From NCBI GenBank assembly GCA_900553945.1, contig USFR01000001.1:179548-243547 (forward strand): 64,000 nt of DNA, given 5' to 3'. Of this stretch, positions 45,597 through 55,100 are shown one piece after another. The notes under the pieces were generated by a model. The model searched no databases. It was not told the origin of the DNA and was given only the letters and a program-made list of their open reading frames with translations. Within the stretch, counting starts at the first letter, position 1, and each line of letters begins with the position of its first letter. This DNA comes from an uncultured Clostridium sp. (GTDB lineage Bacteria > Bacillota > Clostridia > TANB77 > CAG-508). Both the position numbers and the translations under genes were made by a program.

Positions 45597-48203
45597 TCAA
45601 ATCCATTCTCCAAAAATCTTAATATAAATCCTCTTTGCAAATTGTGCAACAATGCAGTATAAAAATGTAACCGCCAAAATAAGAACAATAAACTCAGTTG
45701 CAATAGGAACCAAACCAATCATCCTTCCAACAAAAGTAAATGGAATAATTAAACCTATAACACTAAGTAAAATAGAAGACATATATACCGCTTTATGCGC
45801 ATTACTCTGTATAAATGGAATCTTAGTAGTTCTAATAATATGCATTCCAGCCAAATTAGAAACAATACTATAACTAAACCAAATCGTCTGGAACGTAGCA
45901 GCCTCCCTCACTCCAAGGACAAACCACAAAGCAATAAACACTAAAATATCAAACGCTGAACTAATAGGTCCCATAAACAACATAAAATCTTTTAAACTCC
46001 TAATATCAAACTTCTTAGGCTTTTTCAAAGATTCCTTATCAACATTATCAAAAGGCAATGTCATTTGCCCTATATCATAAAGCAAACCTTCAACAAGCAA
46101 CTGAATTGGAGTTTCAGGTAAAAATGGTAATGCAATACTTGCAACTACAACAGATAACACTTCCCCAAAATTAAAACTTGTAGCTAATTTAATATATTTA
46201 AGCAAATTAGCAAACGTACGTCTTCCCTCGTCTACACCATCTAATAAAACTTTCAAATCTTTTTCTAGCAAAATAATATCAGCAGACTCCTTAGCAATAT
46301 CAACAGCAGTATCAACAGAAACACCAACATCAGAATTTGAAAGTGACGGACTATCATTTATCCCATCTCCCATATATCCAACTACATTTCCCATATCTTT
46401 CAAAATTCTAACAATTCTTGATTTTTGAATTGGAGACAACTTAGCAAAAATATTATTTTTTCTAAGCAATCTAGCAACACCCATATCAGGTAATTTATCA
46501 ATTTCTGAACCTTCGATAATATTTTGTGTATTAATTCCAACCTTACCACAAATACATCTCGTAACATCAACATTATCACCAGTTAAAACAATAACTCTTA
46601 CACCAGCTTTATTTAACTTAGCAACAGATTCTTTAGCAGATTCCTTTGGTGGATCTAAGAAACCAATAAATCCTAAAAATATCATTTCACGTTCATCTTC
46701 GACAGAAAAGATGTCATTTATAATATCAAATTTCTTTTCACAAACGCCAACAACTCTTAATCCATCTTTATTAAGCTTTTTACTTATAGATAAAACATTT
46801 TTTCTAATAGTATCAGTAATATTTATAAGTTTACCATCAATCTCAACCATTGTGCATATAGATAAAATTTCCTCAATCGCACCTTTAGTAATAAGTAAAC
46901 TCTTCTCTCCCTCTTTTGAAACAACAACGGACAATCTTCTTCTATTGAAATCAAAAGGAATTTCATCAACTTTTTTATATTCACTATCTAAACTTTGTAA
47001 TCCATTTTTATGTGCTCTATTAATAACAGCTTTATCAATATTACCTTTCAAACCAGTTTGAAAATTCGCATTCAAATATGCATATTTCAAAATTTTATCA
47101 CTAGTTTTTCCTGTAGCATCTAAATATTTTTCCAAAACAATTCTATCTTCTGTTAATGTCCCTGTCTTATCTGTACACAAAATATTCATTGCACCAAAAT
47201 TTTGAATAGAATCTAATTTCTTAACAATCGTCTTTTTCTTAGACATTCTAACAGCACCTTTTGATAAACAAGAAGATAGAATAACAGGCAACAATAAAGG
47301 CGTTATAGTAATTGAAATTGCTACAGCAAATGTAAACGCAGTAACTAAGTCATGTTTCCACGCATTAAACAAAAATATAATCGGAATTATTAAAACCATA
47401 AAACGAATTAATAATTTACTTATATTCTCTATTCCCTTTTGGAAAGATGTCTTTGGTTTGTTAGGAGAAACACTCTTAGCAATTTTTCCAAAATAAGTGC
47501 TATCTGCTACCTTTATAACAACACCCTTTGCACTACCAGAAATAACATTTGTACCCATAAAACAAATATTATCTAAATCTAATATACTATCTATTTCTTC
47601 TGTATTAGCAGTATTAACCTCTTTTTTTACAGAATCAGATTCTCCTGTTAATGAAGACTGACCAACATATAAGTCTTTTGACTCTATAACTCTAAGATCC
47701 GCAGGAATCATGCTTCCAGCAGATAAATAAACAATATCTCCAATTGTAACTTCTTTTAATGGAATATCAACCTTTTGACCATTTCTAAGAACTGTAGTTG
47801 TTGTTTCAACAAGTTCTTTTAATTTTTGAGCCGCTTTATTTGACTTATATTCCTCTGTAAACTCAAGTAAAGTACTAACAATAACTAATATTACAATAAC
47901 AATAATATTCGCAAAACTTGGATTCTCAGGCAAAAAAACATCTGTATAAAACAATATAAGAACAATTCCAAGTAAAATACTATTAAACGGACTAAATAAG
48001 CTCTGGTTGAAAAAATGATACCACTTCTTTGGCTTAGCCTGTTTGACTTCATTTTTTCCATATGCTCGAATATTTTCAGCAACCTGTTCCTCATTTAATC
48101 CGTTTTCATTAACATTATATTCTTTAATAAATTCATCTTTAGTTAATAAACATTGTTTTCCATACAATTTATTAACATCAACAACATCTTTTGTGTTTTG
48201 CAA
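45597..48203 (-). CDS. MgtA-like P-type ATPase with altered membrane ion-binding residues
   Basis: 868 residues starting at TTG, GAAGGAAGAG upstream. Phosphorylation site DKTGTLTED, GDGINDSPSL hinge, TGES actuator and MgtA-type features (KLDSIQNFGAM, LPFDNVDKESL) place it with magnesium-translocating ATPases. In membrane helix 4, where MgtA proteins usually have TPEMLP, it reads TPLLLP. Helix 5 reads SFNFGEVLS, where MgtA usually has SNFGNVFS, and helix 6 reads LLVEGLLYDIGQ, where LLxQNLxYDxSQ is usual. So one membrane Glu is lost and two are gained. Ion specificity may differ from Mg2+. No Mg2+-sensing leader was recognised upstream. Confidence 0.85.
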   Translation of the reverse strand: MQNTKDVVDVNKLYGKQCLLTKDEFIKEYNVNENGLNEEQVAENIRAYGKNEVKQAKPKKWYHFFNQSLFSPFNSILLGIVLILFYTDVFLPENPSFANIIVIVILVIVSTLLEFTEEYKSNKAAQKLKELVETTTTVLRNGQKVDIPLKEVTIGDIVYLSAGSMIPADLRVIESKDLYVGQSSLTGESDSVKKEVNTANTEEIDSILDLDNICFMGTNVISGSAKGVVIKVADSTYFGKIAKSVSPNKPKTSFQKGIENISKLLIRFMVLIIPIIFLFNAWKHDLVTAFTFAVAISITITPLLLPVILSSCLSKGAVRMSKKKTIVKKLDSIQNFGAMNILCTDKTGTLTEDRIVLEKYLDATGKTSDKILKYAYLNANFQTGLKGNIDKAVINRAHKNGLQSLDSEYKKVDEIPFDFNRRRLSVVVSKEGEKSLLITKGAIEEILSICTMVEIDGKLINITDTIRKNVLSISKKLNKDGLRVVGVCEKKFDIINDIFSVEDEREMIFLGFIGFLDPPKESAKESVAKLNKAGVRVIVLTGDNVDVTRCICGKVGINTQNIIEGSEIDKLPDMGVARLLRKNNIFAKLSPIQKSRIVRILKDMGNVVGYMGDGINDSPSLSNSDVGVSVDTAVDIAKESADIILLEKDLKVLLDGVDEGRRTFANLLKYIKLATSFNFGEVLSVVVASIALPFLPETPIQLLVEGLLYDIGQMTLPFDNVDKESLKKPKKFDIRSLKDFMLFMGPISSAFDILVFIALWFVLGVREAATFQTIWFSYSIVSNLAGMHIIRTTKIPFIQSNAHKAVYMSSILLSVIGLIIPFTFVGRMIGLVPIATEFIVLILAVTFLYCIVAQFAKRIYIKIFGEWI

Positions 48204-48455
48204 TTTACTCTTCCTTCTTTCTTAAAACATTAAACCAAATACGAAACTTTATACCACCTGTACTTATTATACTTATTTAAGTCCGTATCTTCGTTTGCAC
48301 ACAAAATTACCAAAGCAAATTTATATGCCTCGTTATTTTATATAATAAAATCATCTTTGAATATTTTACCCCATTCATTTCACTTCCAATCATATATTTT
48401 TAAAATTAAAATTTCTCATAACAATATGTAAATCTAAATTAATATCAAATCAAAA

Positions 48456-49397
48456 TCAGATCTTATAAATCAACGCAACAAAAAATCCTTCCATAGATTT
48501 TGAAGGTAAAATCTTTATAGCTTTGTTCACATCTTTATTTAATCCTTGATTATCACCAGAGATAACATCCCTAATTTCAAGATTTATATCTTTTAATTTA
48601 ATATCAAAATTGTTTAAAGCCCAATCCAAAACTCCTTCATTTTCATAACGATTAATAGTACAAGTTGAATACACCATAACACCACCATGTTTTAAGGCAT
48701 TATAAGCACTTTCAAACAACTTTTTCTGAAGCTTAACCAAATCATTAACAGTCTTTTCAGACCATCCACGATATGTCTGAACTTTTGTAGCAATAAATCG
48801 CCCCTCTCCACTGCATGGTGCATCTAATAAAACTTTATCAAATTGTTCCGTATACTCATTTCCAAGCTTTTCACCTCTTCTATTAATAACCTCTACAATT
48901 TTAGCTTCTTGCATTTCAACATTATACTTCAGTCTTTCACATCTAATTTTATCTAGTTCATTTGCAAGAATTTCACCATCATTCTCCATCAATGCAGCTA
49001 TTTCAGTCGTTTTACTACCAGGCGCGGCTGTCATATCCAAAATTTTCTCTCCCTTTTTAGGATTCAAAACAAGTGGTGGAACCATACTTGAAAGACTTTG
49101 AAAATATACATAACCTTTTTCATAAATATCTAACTTTTGAATATCTTTCTCCTTGGCATTTTTAATAACCAAAGCATCTGTATACCATGGCACTCTTTCA
49201 AACTTTATATTTTTCTCTCTAAAATATTTCATTAAATCCTGAATATTATATTTAATAGTATTAACCCTTAATGTCAAAAATCTATCATCAGTCATACCAA
49301 GAAGAATTTTATCAACACTAACTGGCGAATACATTTCATATAATTCATCTATAAACTTTTCTGGTAATCTTCTTTTAATCTCACTTACTGATATCAT
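48456..49397 (-). CDS. RsmF/Nol1-Nop2-Sun family RNA cytosine-5 methyltransferase
   Basis: 313 residues. SAM-binding motif LDMTAAPGSKTTEIA, DKVLLDAPCSGEG with the first cysteine, and VYSTCTINRYENEG with the second, are the two-cysteine signature of RNA m5C methyltransferases. The N-terminal ~90 residues form the RNA-recognition part (RVNTIKYNIQDLMKYF). It lacks the C-terminal RNA-binding extension of E. coli RsmF, so whether rRNA or tRNA is the target is open. It stands upstream of the P-type ATPase with a 250-bp gap, in which I see nothing definite. Confidence 0.9.
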   Translation of the reverse strand: MISVSEIKRRLPEKFIDELYEMYSPVSVDKILLGMTDDRFLTLRVNTIKYNIQDLMKYFREKNIKFERVPWYTDALVIKNAKEKDIQKLDIYEKGYVYFQSLSSMVPPLVLNPKKGEKILDMTAAPGSKTTEIAALMENDGEILANELDKIRCERLKYNVEMQEAKIVEVINRRGEKLGNEYTEQFDKVLLDAPCSGEGRFIATKVQTYRGWSEKTVNDLVKLQKKLFESAYNALKHGGVMVYSTCTINRYENEGVLDWALNNFDIKLKDINLEIRDVISGDNQGLNKDVNKAIKILPSKSMEGFFVALIYKI

Positions 49398-49487
49398 TTT
49401 TCCTCACTCTAATCATCAATATCATCTTTTTTCGAAGCAAAATATTTTATTCTTAAAATACACTTCTTTTTTAGTATACCAAATAAC

Positions 49488-51053
49488 TTATTTCTGTTCA
49501 AGAATTGCAATAGCACATTTTATTCCATCAACAGCAGCAGACATAATTCCACCAGCATATCCAGGACCTTCACCACAAGGATACAACCCTTTAACTGTCT
49601 CTGATTGCAAACTATCATCTCTCACAATTTTAACAGGAGAAGAACTTCTAGTTTCAACACCAGTCATTATCGCATCATCATCTGCAAAACCTTTTATCTT
49701 AGTATCAAAATACTTAATTCCTTCTTTCAAGGTATCTGAAACAAAAGAAGGTAAAATATCATTTAAATTAGCAAACGTTACACCAGGCTTATATGTTGGT
49801 TTTATTTCTCCAATCATTTCTGTTTTCTTATTTTCTAAAAAATCTTCCACTCTTTGAATTGGAGCATAATAATTGCTTCCTCCAAGTGCAAAAGCTTTTT
49901 GCTCTAAATCTTTTTGAAATTCCAATCCTGCCAATGGATTATCACCATCAAAATCATTTGGAGTAACATTAACTAAAACTGCACTATTAGCATTTTCTCC
50001 ATCACGTGCAAACCTGCTCATTCCATTTGTAACAACAGTACCTTCCTCACTTGATGAAGGCATAACATATCCACCTGGGCACATACAAAAAGTATAACAA
50101 GATCTACCCGTATCTTTATTATGATATGCAAGCTTATATTCAGCCACAGGTAATTCTAGCTTCGATTTATTTCCATACTGTGACTCATTAATCATACTTT
50201 GCTTATGCTCAATTCTAACTCCAACTGAAAAATTTTTACGCTCCATTTTTAACTTCTTAGAATATAATACTTCAAATGTATCTCTCGCACTATGACCAAT
50301 TGCTAATACCGCTGTATCAGTTTCTATTTCACGTTTATCCGTTATAATCTTTTTCACTCTATTTTCTTCAAAATCAAAATCGATAACTTTTTCCTCAAAT
50401 AAAAACTCTCCACCATTATCCAGAATATAATTTCTAATATTGGAAATTATTTTAACTAAATTATCTGTACCAATATGAGGCTTATTAACATATTTAATTT
50501 GTTCTGGTGCACCAAATTTAACAAACTCCTCAAGCACATTTCTACAATAACTGCTATGTATACCAGAAGTAAGTTTTCCATCCGAAAAAGTTCCTGCACC
50601 ACCCTCACCAAATTGAATATTAGATTTCACATTTAACTTACCACCATTAATAAAATCATCAACATCTTTTTTTCTATCTTCAACTCGCTTTCCTTGTTCA
50701 ATAATAATTGGCTTAACACCATTATTAACTAAAACAAGTCCTGCAAACAAACCAGCAGGACCAGCACCAATAATTACTGGTCGTAAATTACTTTTTCTTT
50801 TTACTTGAACATTTATATCATAAACTTCTTTATCAACTTTCTTTATATTTGGATATTTCTTTTCATTCTTCACTTTAACATCAATTGTATAATTATAAAA
50901 AATATCACTTTTGTTTCTAGCATCAACTGATTTTTTAAAAATACTATATTCATTTACATCACTAAATTCGATTTTATATTTTTTGCAAGCAACCTTTGCA
51001 ACATCTACATTCTCTAAATCTTCTCGAATCTTTATATTTTCCAATCTAAGCAT
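49488..51053 (-). CDS. COG2509-type FAD-dependent dehydrogenase
   Basis: 521 residues. An N-terminal ~90-residue domain precedes the FAD-binding Rossmann motif VIIGAGPAGLFAGL. GGKLNVKSNIQFGEGGAGTFSDGKL, CMCPGGYVMPSSSEEGTVVTNGMS and LYPCGEGPGYAGGIMSAAVDG are hallmarks of the COG2509 family of uncharacterised flavoproteins widespread in Firmicutes and Bacteroidetes. The substrate is unknown. Length is normal. Confidence 0.9.
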   Translation of the reverse strand: MLRLENIKIREDLENVDVAKVACKKYKIEFSDVNEYSIFKKSVDARNKSDIFYNYTIDVKVKNEKKYPNIKKVDKEVYDINVQVKRKSNLRPVIIGAGPAGLFAGLVLVNNGVKPIIIEQGKRVEDRKKDVDDFINGGKLNVKSNIQFGEGGAGTFSDGKLTSGIHSSYCRNVLEEFVKFGAPEQIKYVNKPHIGTDNLVKIISNIRNYILDNGGEFLFEEKVIDFDFEENRVKKIITDKREIETDTAVLAIGHSARDTFEVLYSKKLKMERKNFSVGVRIEHKQSMINESQYGNKSKLELPVAEYKLAYHNKDTGRSCYTFCMCPGGYVMPSSSEEGTVVTNGMSRFARDGENANSAVLVNVTPNDFDGDNPLAGLEFQKDLEQKAFALGGSNYYAPIQRVEDFLENKKTEMIGEIKPTYKPGVTFANLNDILPSFVSDTLKEGIKYFDTKIKGFADDDAIMTGVETRSSSPVKIVRDDSLQSETVKGLYPCGEGPGYAGGIMSAAVDGIKCAIAILEQK

Positions 51054-51198
51054 AAAATATCTCCATTTTCATTCAATTATCCTATAAGTTATATCATACA
51101 CCTTCCGTTTTCTCAATATTTTTAGTTAAAAACTCATAATATATATCACATTTTATATCATTCTTCAACTTTTTACAAATTTTGCATTTTTCCCTCAC

Positions 51199-51228
51199 TT
51201 GACAAGAAATAACGGCATTTGATATAAT
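51199..51228 (+). promoter_or_regulatory. Consensus sigma-A promoter for the 56-aa gene
   Basis: TTGACA at 51199-51204 and TATAAT at 51223-51228 with an 18-base spacer. Both hexamers match the consensus exactly; the leader is about 65 bases. Confidence 0.85.
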
Positions 51229-51298
51229 TTTTATATACATGAATTATTACTACAAAGGAATATTAATTAACGAACGATAAAATTAGGAAGTGATTCAA

Positions 51299-51469
51299 AT
51301 GAAAAAATCAGATTTTTATATGAATGATGGTGTTACTGTCTTAGCTTTAACAATTAGACATGAGCAAAGACTTTTAGTTATAAATAATGCAATAAAAGCA
51401 ACTCGTAGAATTTCGCTAAAATCTATATTTTCTGCGATTGCACTTACTATATTAAATTTATTTATATAA
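51299..51469 (+). CDS. 56-residue protein with own promoter and terminator
   Basis: The product starts MKKSDFYMNDGVTVLALTIR, has a basic stretch (RHEQRLLVINNAIKATRR) and ends with a hydrophobic run (SIFSAIALTILNLFI) up to the stop, so it may insert its tail in the membrane. AGGAAG lies eight bases before the ATG, a perfect consensus promoter lies upstream and a strong terminator follows, which makes a real transcript very likely. I do not recognise the protein. It is one of only two genes here on the plus strand and lies next to a probable acquired gene. Confidence 0.75.
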   Translation: MKKSDFYMNDGVTVLALTIRHEQRLLVINNAIKATRRISLKSIFSAIALTILNLFI

Positions 51470-51483
51470 AATACCAATAAAAA

Positions 51484-51527
51484 AGAGTAAGCCGATGAGG
51501 GAATTAATCCCTTACCGGCTTTTTGTG
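51484..51527. terminator. Bidirectional terminator
   Basis: A stem with an internal bulge (AGCCG, GGGA paired with TCCC, CGGCT) followed by TTTTTG on the plus strand and by TTTTTTA after CTTACTC on the minus strand. It ends the 56-aa gene and the 175-aa gene, which converge. Confidence 0.8.
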
Positions 51528-51537
51528 ATTCTCCCTA

Positions 51538-52044
51538 CTATCTAACAGTTTCCCATCTTTCCATTGGGAGAAATGTACCATACTTTCCGTATGTCAGCCA
51601 GCCTATCGGATTTCTTACCGAAACGCAGATTTCTTTGAATCTAGTACATTCCTCATCTGTCTGATACTCTTTGGCACATACGTACTCTGGAAAATAAACG
51701 ACATCTTCATCATAATCCATCCGCTTTACAAAGCTAGCACTCTGTAGTTTACCTGCATCGAGCAATCTGACTGCATCATAAAGTCCATGAGCACAATCAG
51801 AATCCTGAATAAAATTTCTCAACACAACTATGCTATTCTGGCCTTTCTTCATTAAAACTACTATTGGTACATCTCTGCCATTAATTTTTGCAGTTGATGC
51901 GAACTTCATTGCATCGTCTTTCTCACCAAGGACCTTCAGGTTACTGCCATCCACAGTATACTGTTCACGGTCATTAATTCTATTGATTAACCGCTCTAAC
52001 CATTCTTCTGCTGTGGACAATGTTGTTGTTTTAATTTCTGTCAT
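51538..52044 (-). CDS. Orphan protein of higher G+C content, probably acquired
   Basis: 168 residues from the ATG at 52044 (AGAGGG six bases upstream); a longer form from 52065 is possible. Mixed alpha/beta sequence: TAEEWLERLINRINDREQY, RDVPIVVLMKKGQNSIVVLRN, CAHGLYDAVRLLDAGKL and NPIGWLTYGKYGTFLPMERW. I do not recognise the family. The G+C content looks near 43-45% against about 30% around it, and codons such as CTG, CGG and TCG are common. That points to recent transfer. It has its own strong promoter (52107-52135) and terminator. Confidence 0.75.
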   Translation of the reverse strand: MTEIKTTTLSTAEEWLERLINRINDREQYTVDGSNLKVLGEKDDAMKFASTAKINGRDVPIVVLMKKGQNSIVVLRNFIQDSDCAHGLYDAVRLLDAGKLQSASFVKRMDYDEDVVYFPEYVCAKEYQTDEECTRFKEICVSVRNPIGWLTYGKYGTFLPMERWETVR

Positions 52045-52106
52045 ATGAATCCCTCTTTCTGCCATAATAACGGCCTCTTTTGAATTTATAAAATTGCTAC
52101 ATAAAC

Positions 52107-52135
52107 ATTATACTACTTTTTTACAATTTTTTCAA
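52107..52135 (-). promoter_or_regulatory. Promoter of the 175-aa orphan
   Basis: On the minus strand TTGAAA (52130-52135) and TATAAT (52107-52112) with a 17-base spacer, one mismatch from consensus. Confidence 0.75.
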
Positions 52136-52142
52136 ATTTATA

Positions 52143-52174
52143 AAAAACAAGAGTAGAATTTCAATTCTACTCTC
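52143..52174 (-). terminator. Terminator of the surface operon
   Basis: GAGTAGAA pairs with TTCTACTC around a six-base loop, followed on the minus strand by TTGTTTTTTA. It lies just past the stop of the 2833-aa gene. Confidence 0.8.
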
Positions 52175-52195
52175 GCTTTTATTTTCTTTATGAAA

Positions 52196-55100
52196 TTATT
52201 TCTTATCAACTGTATATGCAATGTGTAGTTCTTTTTCTAATGTTTTATCATTCTTAATTGTGAATGTAAATCCTACACCTGGAGTATAACTTAATTCATC
52301 TCCTGTTCCAAGAGAATATACTCCGTTTTTTAGAGTATCGATATTTATAGTATCAGATGTTTCACCAATACTTAATACTACATCTCCTTTAACAGTTGCT
52401 GTTTCAACAATTTTTAATTTTGTAGGTTTTGTTGTAACTACAGCAGTATCATGTGTTGTTGAAGAATCCTTTAAAATTGCATCAAACTCTTTAGAAAGAT
52501 TTTCTGTAGTATCAGCTGTACTTGCTCCATCAGCTACAGGAATATATTCAGTCTTTCCAATTGTTTTCAATACAAACTTAGCTAAACTCTTCTCTTTATA
52601 GTAATGATATTTTTTAGTTCCATCCCTAGAAGTCTTAACCCCATCGCTATTCATAGCTTGATGTGTAGTATTTGTACAAACTCTTTCATACTTAGGAGTA
52701 ATATTACTTACTCTAGGTCTGCCCCAAGAATAAGGATCTCTTGTTATATCTACCTCTAGTAAAATTGTATCATTAGCAGGAACAACTATATCATTATCCC
52801 ATGTTAAAGTTGATGAATAATAACCAGACGTATATGTTACTCCGTCAGTAGTTACACCCGTAATTCCTGAAATATCTGCAGTTAAATCTGTAACTATTAC
52901 ATCTCTTGAAGAAGAATTTCTTAATGTAATTGTAACTTTGTTATTAGCTGTATCAACGCTTGAACTTGAAGCAATTACATCTGCAAGTTCAGAACACTCT
53001 GTTACATAAGCACATTCATCTGATAATCCATCTTCAGTTCCTAAGCCTATTGAATAAACTCTATCAGCATTTTTCTTTACATTCTCAGCTGATTCAACAA
53101 TATTTTCAACACTGTTTTCCTGATACATTCCGTAAGTTGAATCCCCTGTTTCTACCAAACCTGTAGTATCATTTGGTGTTGTTGGAGCACCATCTGATAA
53201 GAATATAACAACTTTATTATCATTTTTTAAAGTTCCATCTGTAAGTACAGTATTTGTCTTATCCAATGCTGCCTTTATATTGGTTCCACTTGTATCTTGA
53301 CCGGTCTTTGCCTTCAAATTATTAATTTTTGAAAGTGCTCCAGTCTTATTACTATACTTATATGTTACTGGATCTGTTGCTTTTCCATTGTATGCAATAA
53401 TTGTTACTGTTGAATTAGTATCATTAACACCATCTGGAAATACTTTATTTACTAAAGCTTTTGCAGCTTCTTTTAATGCATCAATTCTTTCTCCATTCAT
53501 ACTTCCAGAAACATCAAGCACTAAAACTAAATCCATAGATTTTGTAACTTCAGCTGTAGCTGCAATACTTATTTTCTTAACAACATCAACAGTAGCTGAT
53601 TTCTCAATACCATTAATTGTTGCAGTATTTACAATATTATTCTCAATATTAGTTTCAATTGCTTTAACTTTAAATGTTAATGTTAATTTTGCACCAGCTT
53701 TTAAAGTTCCATTATATGATATTGTTCCATCGTTATAAGTTCCATTTCCTACAATTGTTCCATTAACTTTAACAACTATTGGATTAGCGTTTCCATCAAG
53801 TGGATCACTATATTCAACACCAGCTGGTAATGGATCAATAATATTTACTTTTCCATCACTATCTGATTTGTTTTCCGCAGTAATAGTATATTCTATAATA
53901 TCACCATATTCTGCTTTTCCATCTCCTTCAGAATTTATAACCGTAGCTGTCTTATCTGACTCAATCATAATCTTAACATTATTTGTAACTTTATTTGTAG
54001 TCTTTTCTGAAGAACCTTCTGGTGTATACTTAGCAGTATTTTCAACTACATAAGATAACTCTGATTCATTTAAGATTCTTGTCTTAGCTTCAATTGTAAT
54101 AATTACTTGATTTCCGCTATTTTTATTTAATAATCCAGACCATGAAAGTCTTCCAGTTTCTTTGTTGTAAATAACAGCTGTTGATGCATCTGTTCCATTA
54201 GTTCTAATTGCACCTGTAACAGTTACCTCAGTTAATTTACTAATGTCTATATCATCTGTAACAGTTACAGATGAATCTTCACTACCTGTATTAGTTCCAA
54301 CAAGTACATATTTTAATGTTGAACGAACATCTACTGTTTCTCCATTAATATCTTTATTTTCTGTATTTAATACTTGTTTTGTAACATTAATATTTGGTTT
54401 TACAACCTCGTATGTTTTGTCATCTGGTGTAGTTGTTGTATCTACTGTAACTTGGTTAGCTTCGATTGTAGCCTTTGTAACATTTTCAGCTAAAGTATCT
54501 ACTGAAACTTCAAATGTAATTGTTAATGTGTGTCCAGCTTCTAATCTATAACCATCTAATGAAATTGTTCTCTTATCTGTACTTACAGTAATACCTTGAA
54601 TATCATTTTCTTTGTCTTTAGCACTTATTGTACTTTCAATTAATGATACTCCTGATTTTAATGTATCAGATACATTAATATTTTTGTATTCAGTTCCGCT
54701 ATTTGAAACTGTAATTGTATATTTAATTTTATCGCCTTCGTGCACTGTTGTACCATTTGTTTGACCTTTACCGCATTCAGAAATCACACTAGTCTTTGTA
54801 GTATTGATAATTGGTTTCTTTACATCTGTAGGTGGATTTGGATCCTCTCTATCAACGCCATTTACATTTACTGTATTTGCAGTAAGTGTTGCTGAAGTTG
54901 CTGGAACATCTTTTCCATCTTTATCTTTTACTGTTCCTAAATTATCTATAGTTGCTCTAAATGTAATTGTTAATGTTGTATCTGCTGCTAATGAGTAACC
55001 AGTTAATGAAATTGATTTCTTATCATTTGCAACTGCTACATTTGCATCTGCTAGGCTTGTGCTTAATGAACCATCTTTAAATGTCATTCCTGTTGGTAAT

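Noticed and set aside
48204..48455. Possible Mg2+-sensing leader before the P-type ATPase
   Set aside because: No stem set or conserved M-box motifs could be found; the space is AT-rich without a clear fold.
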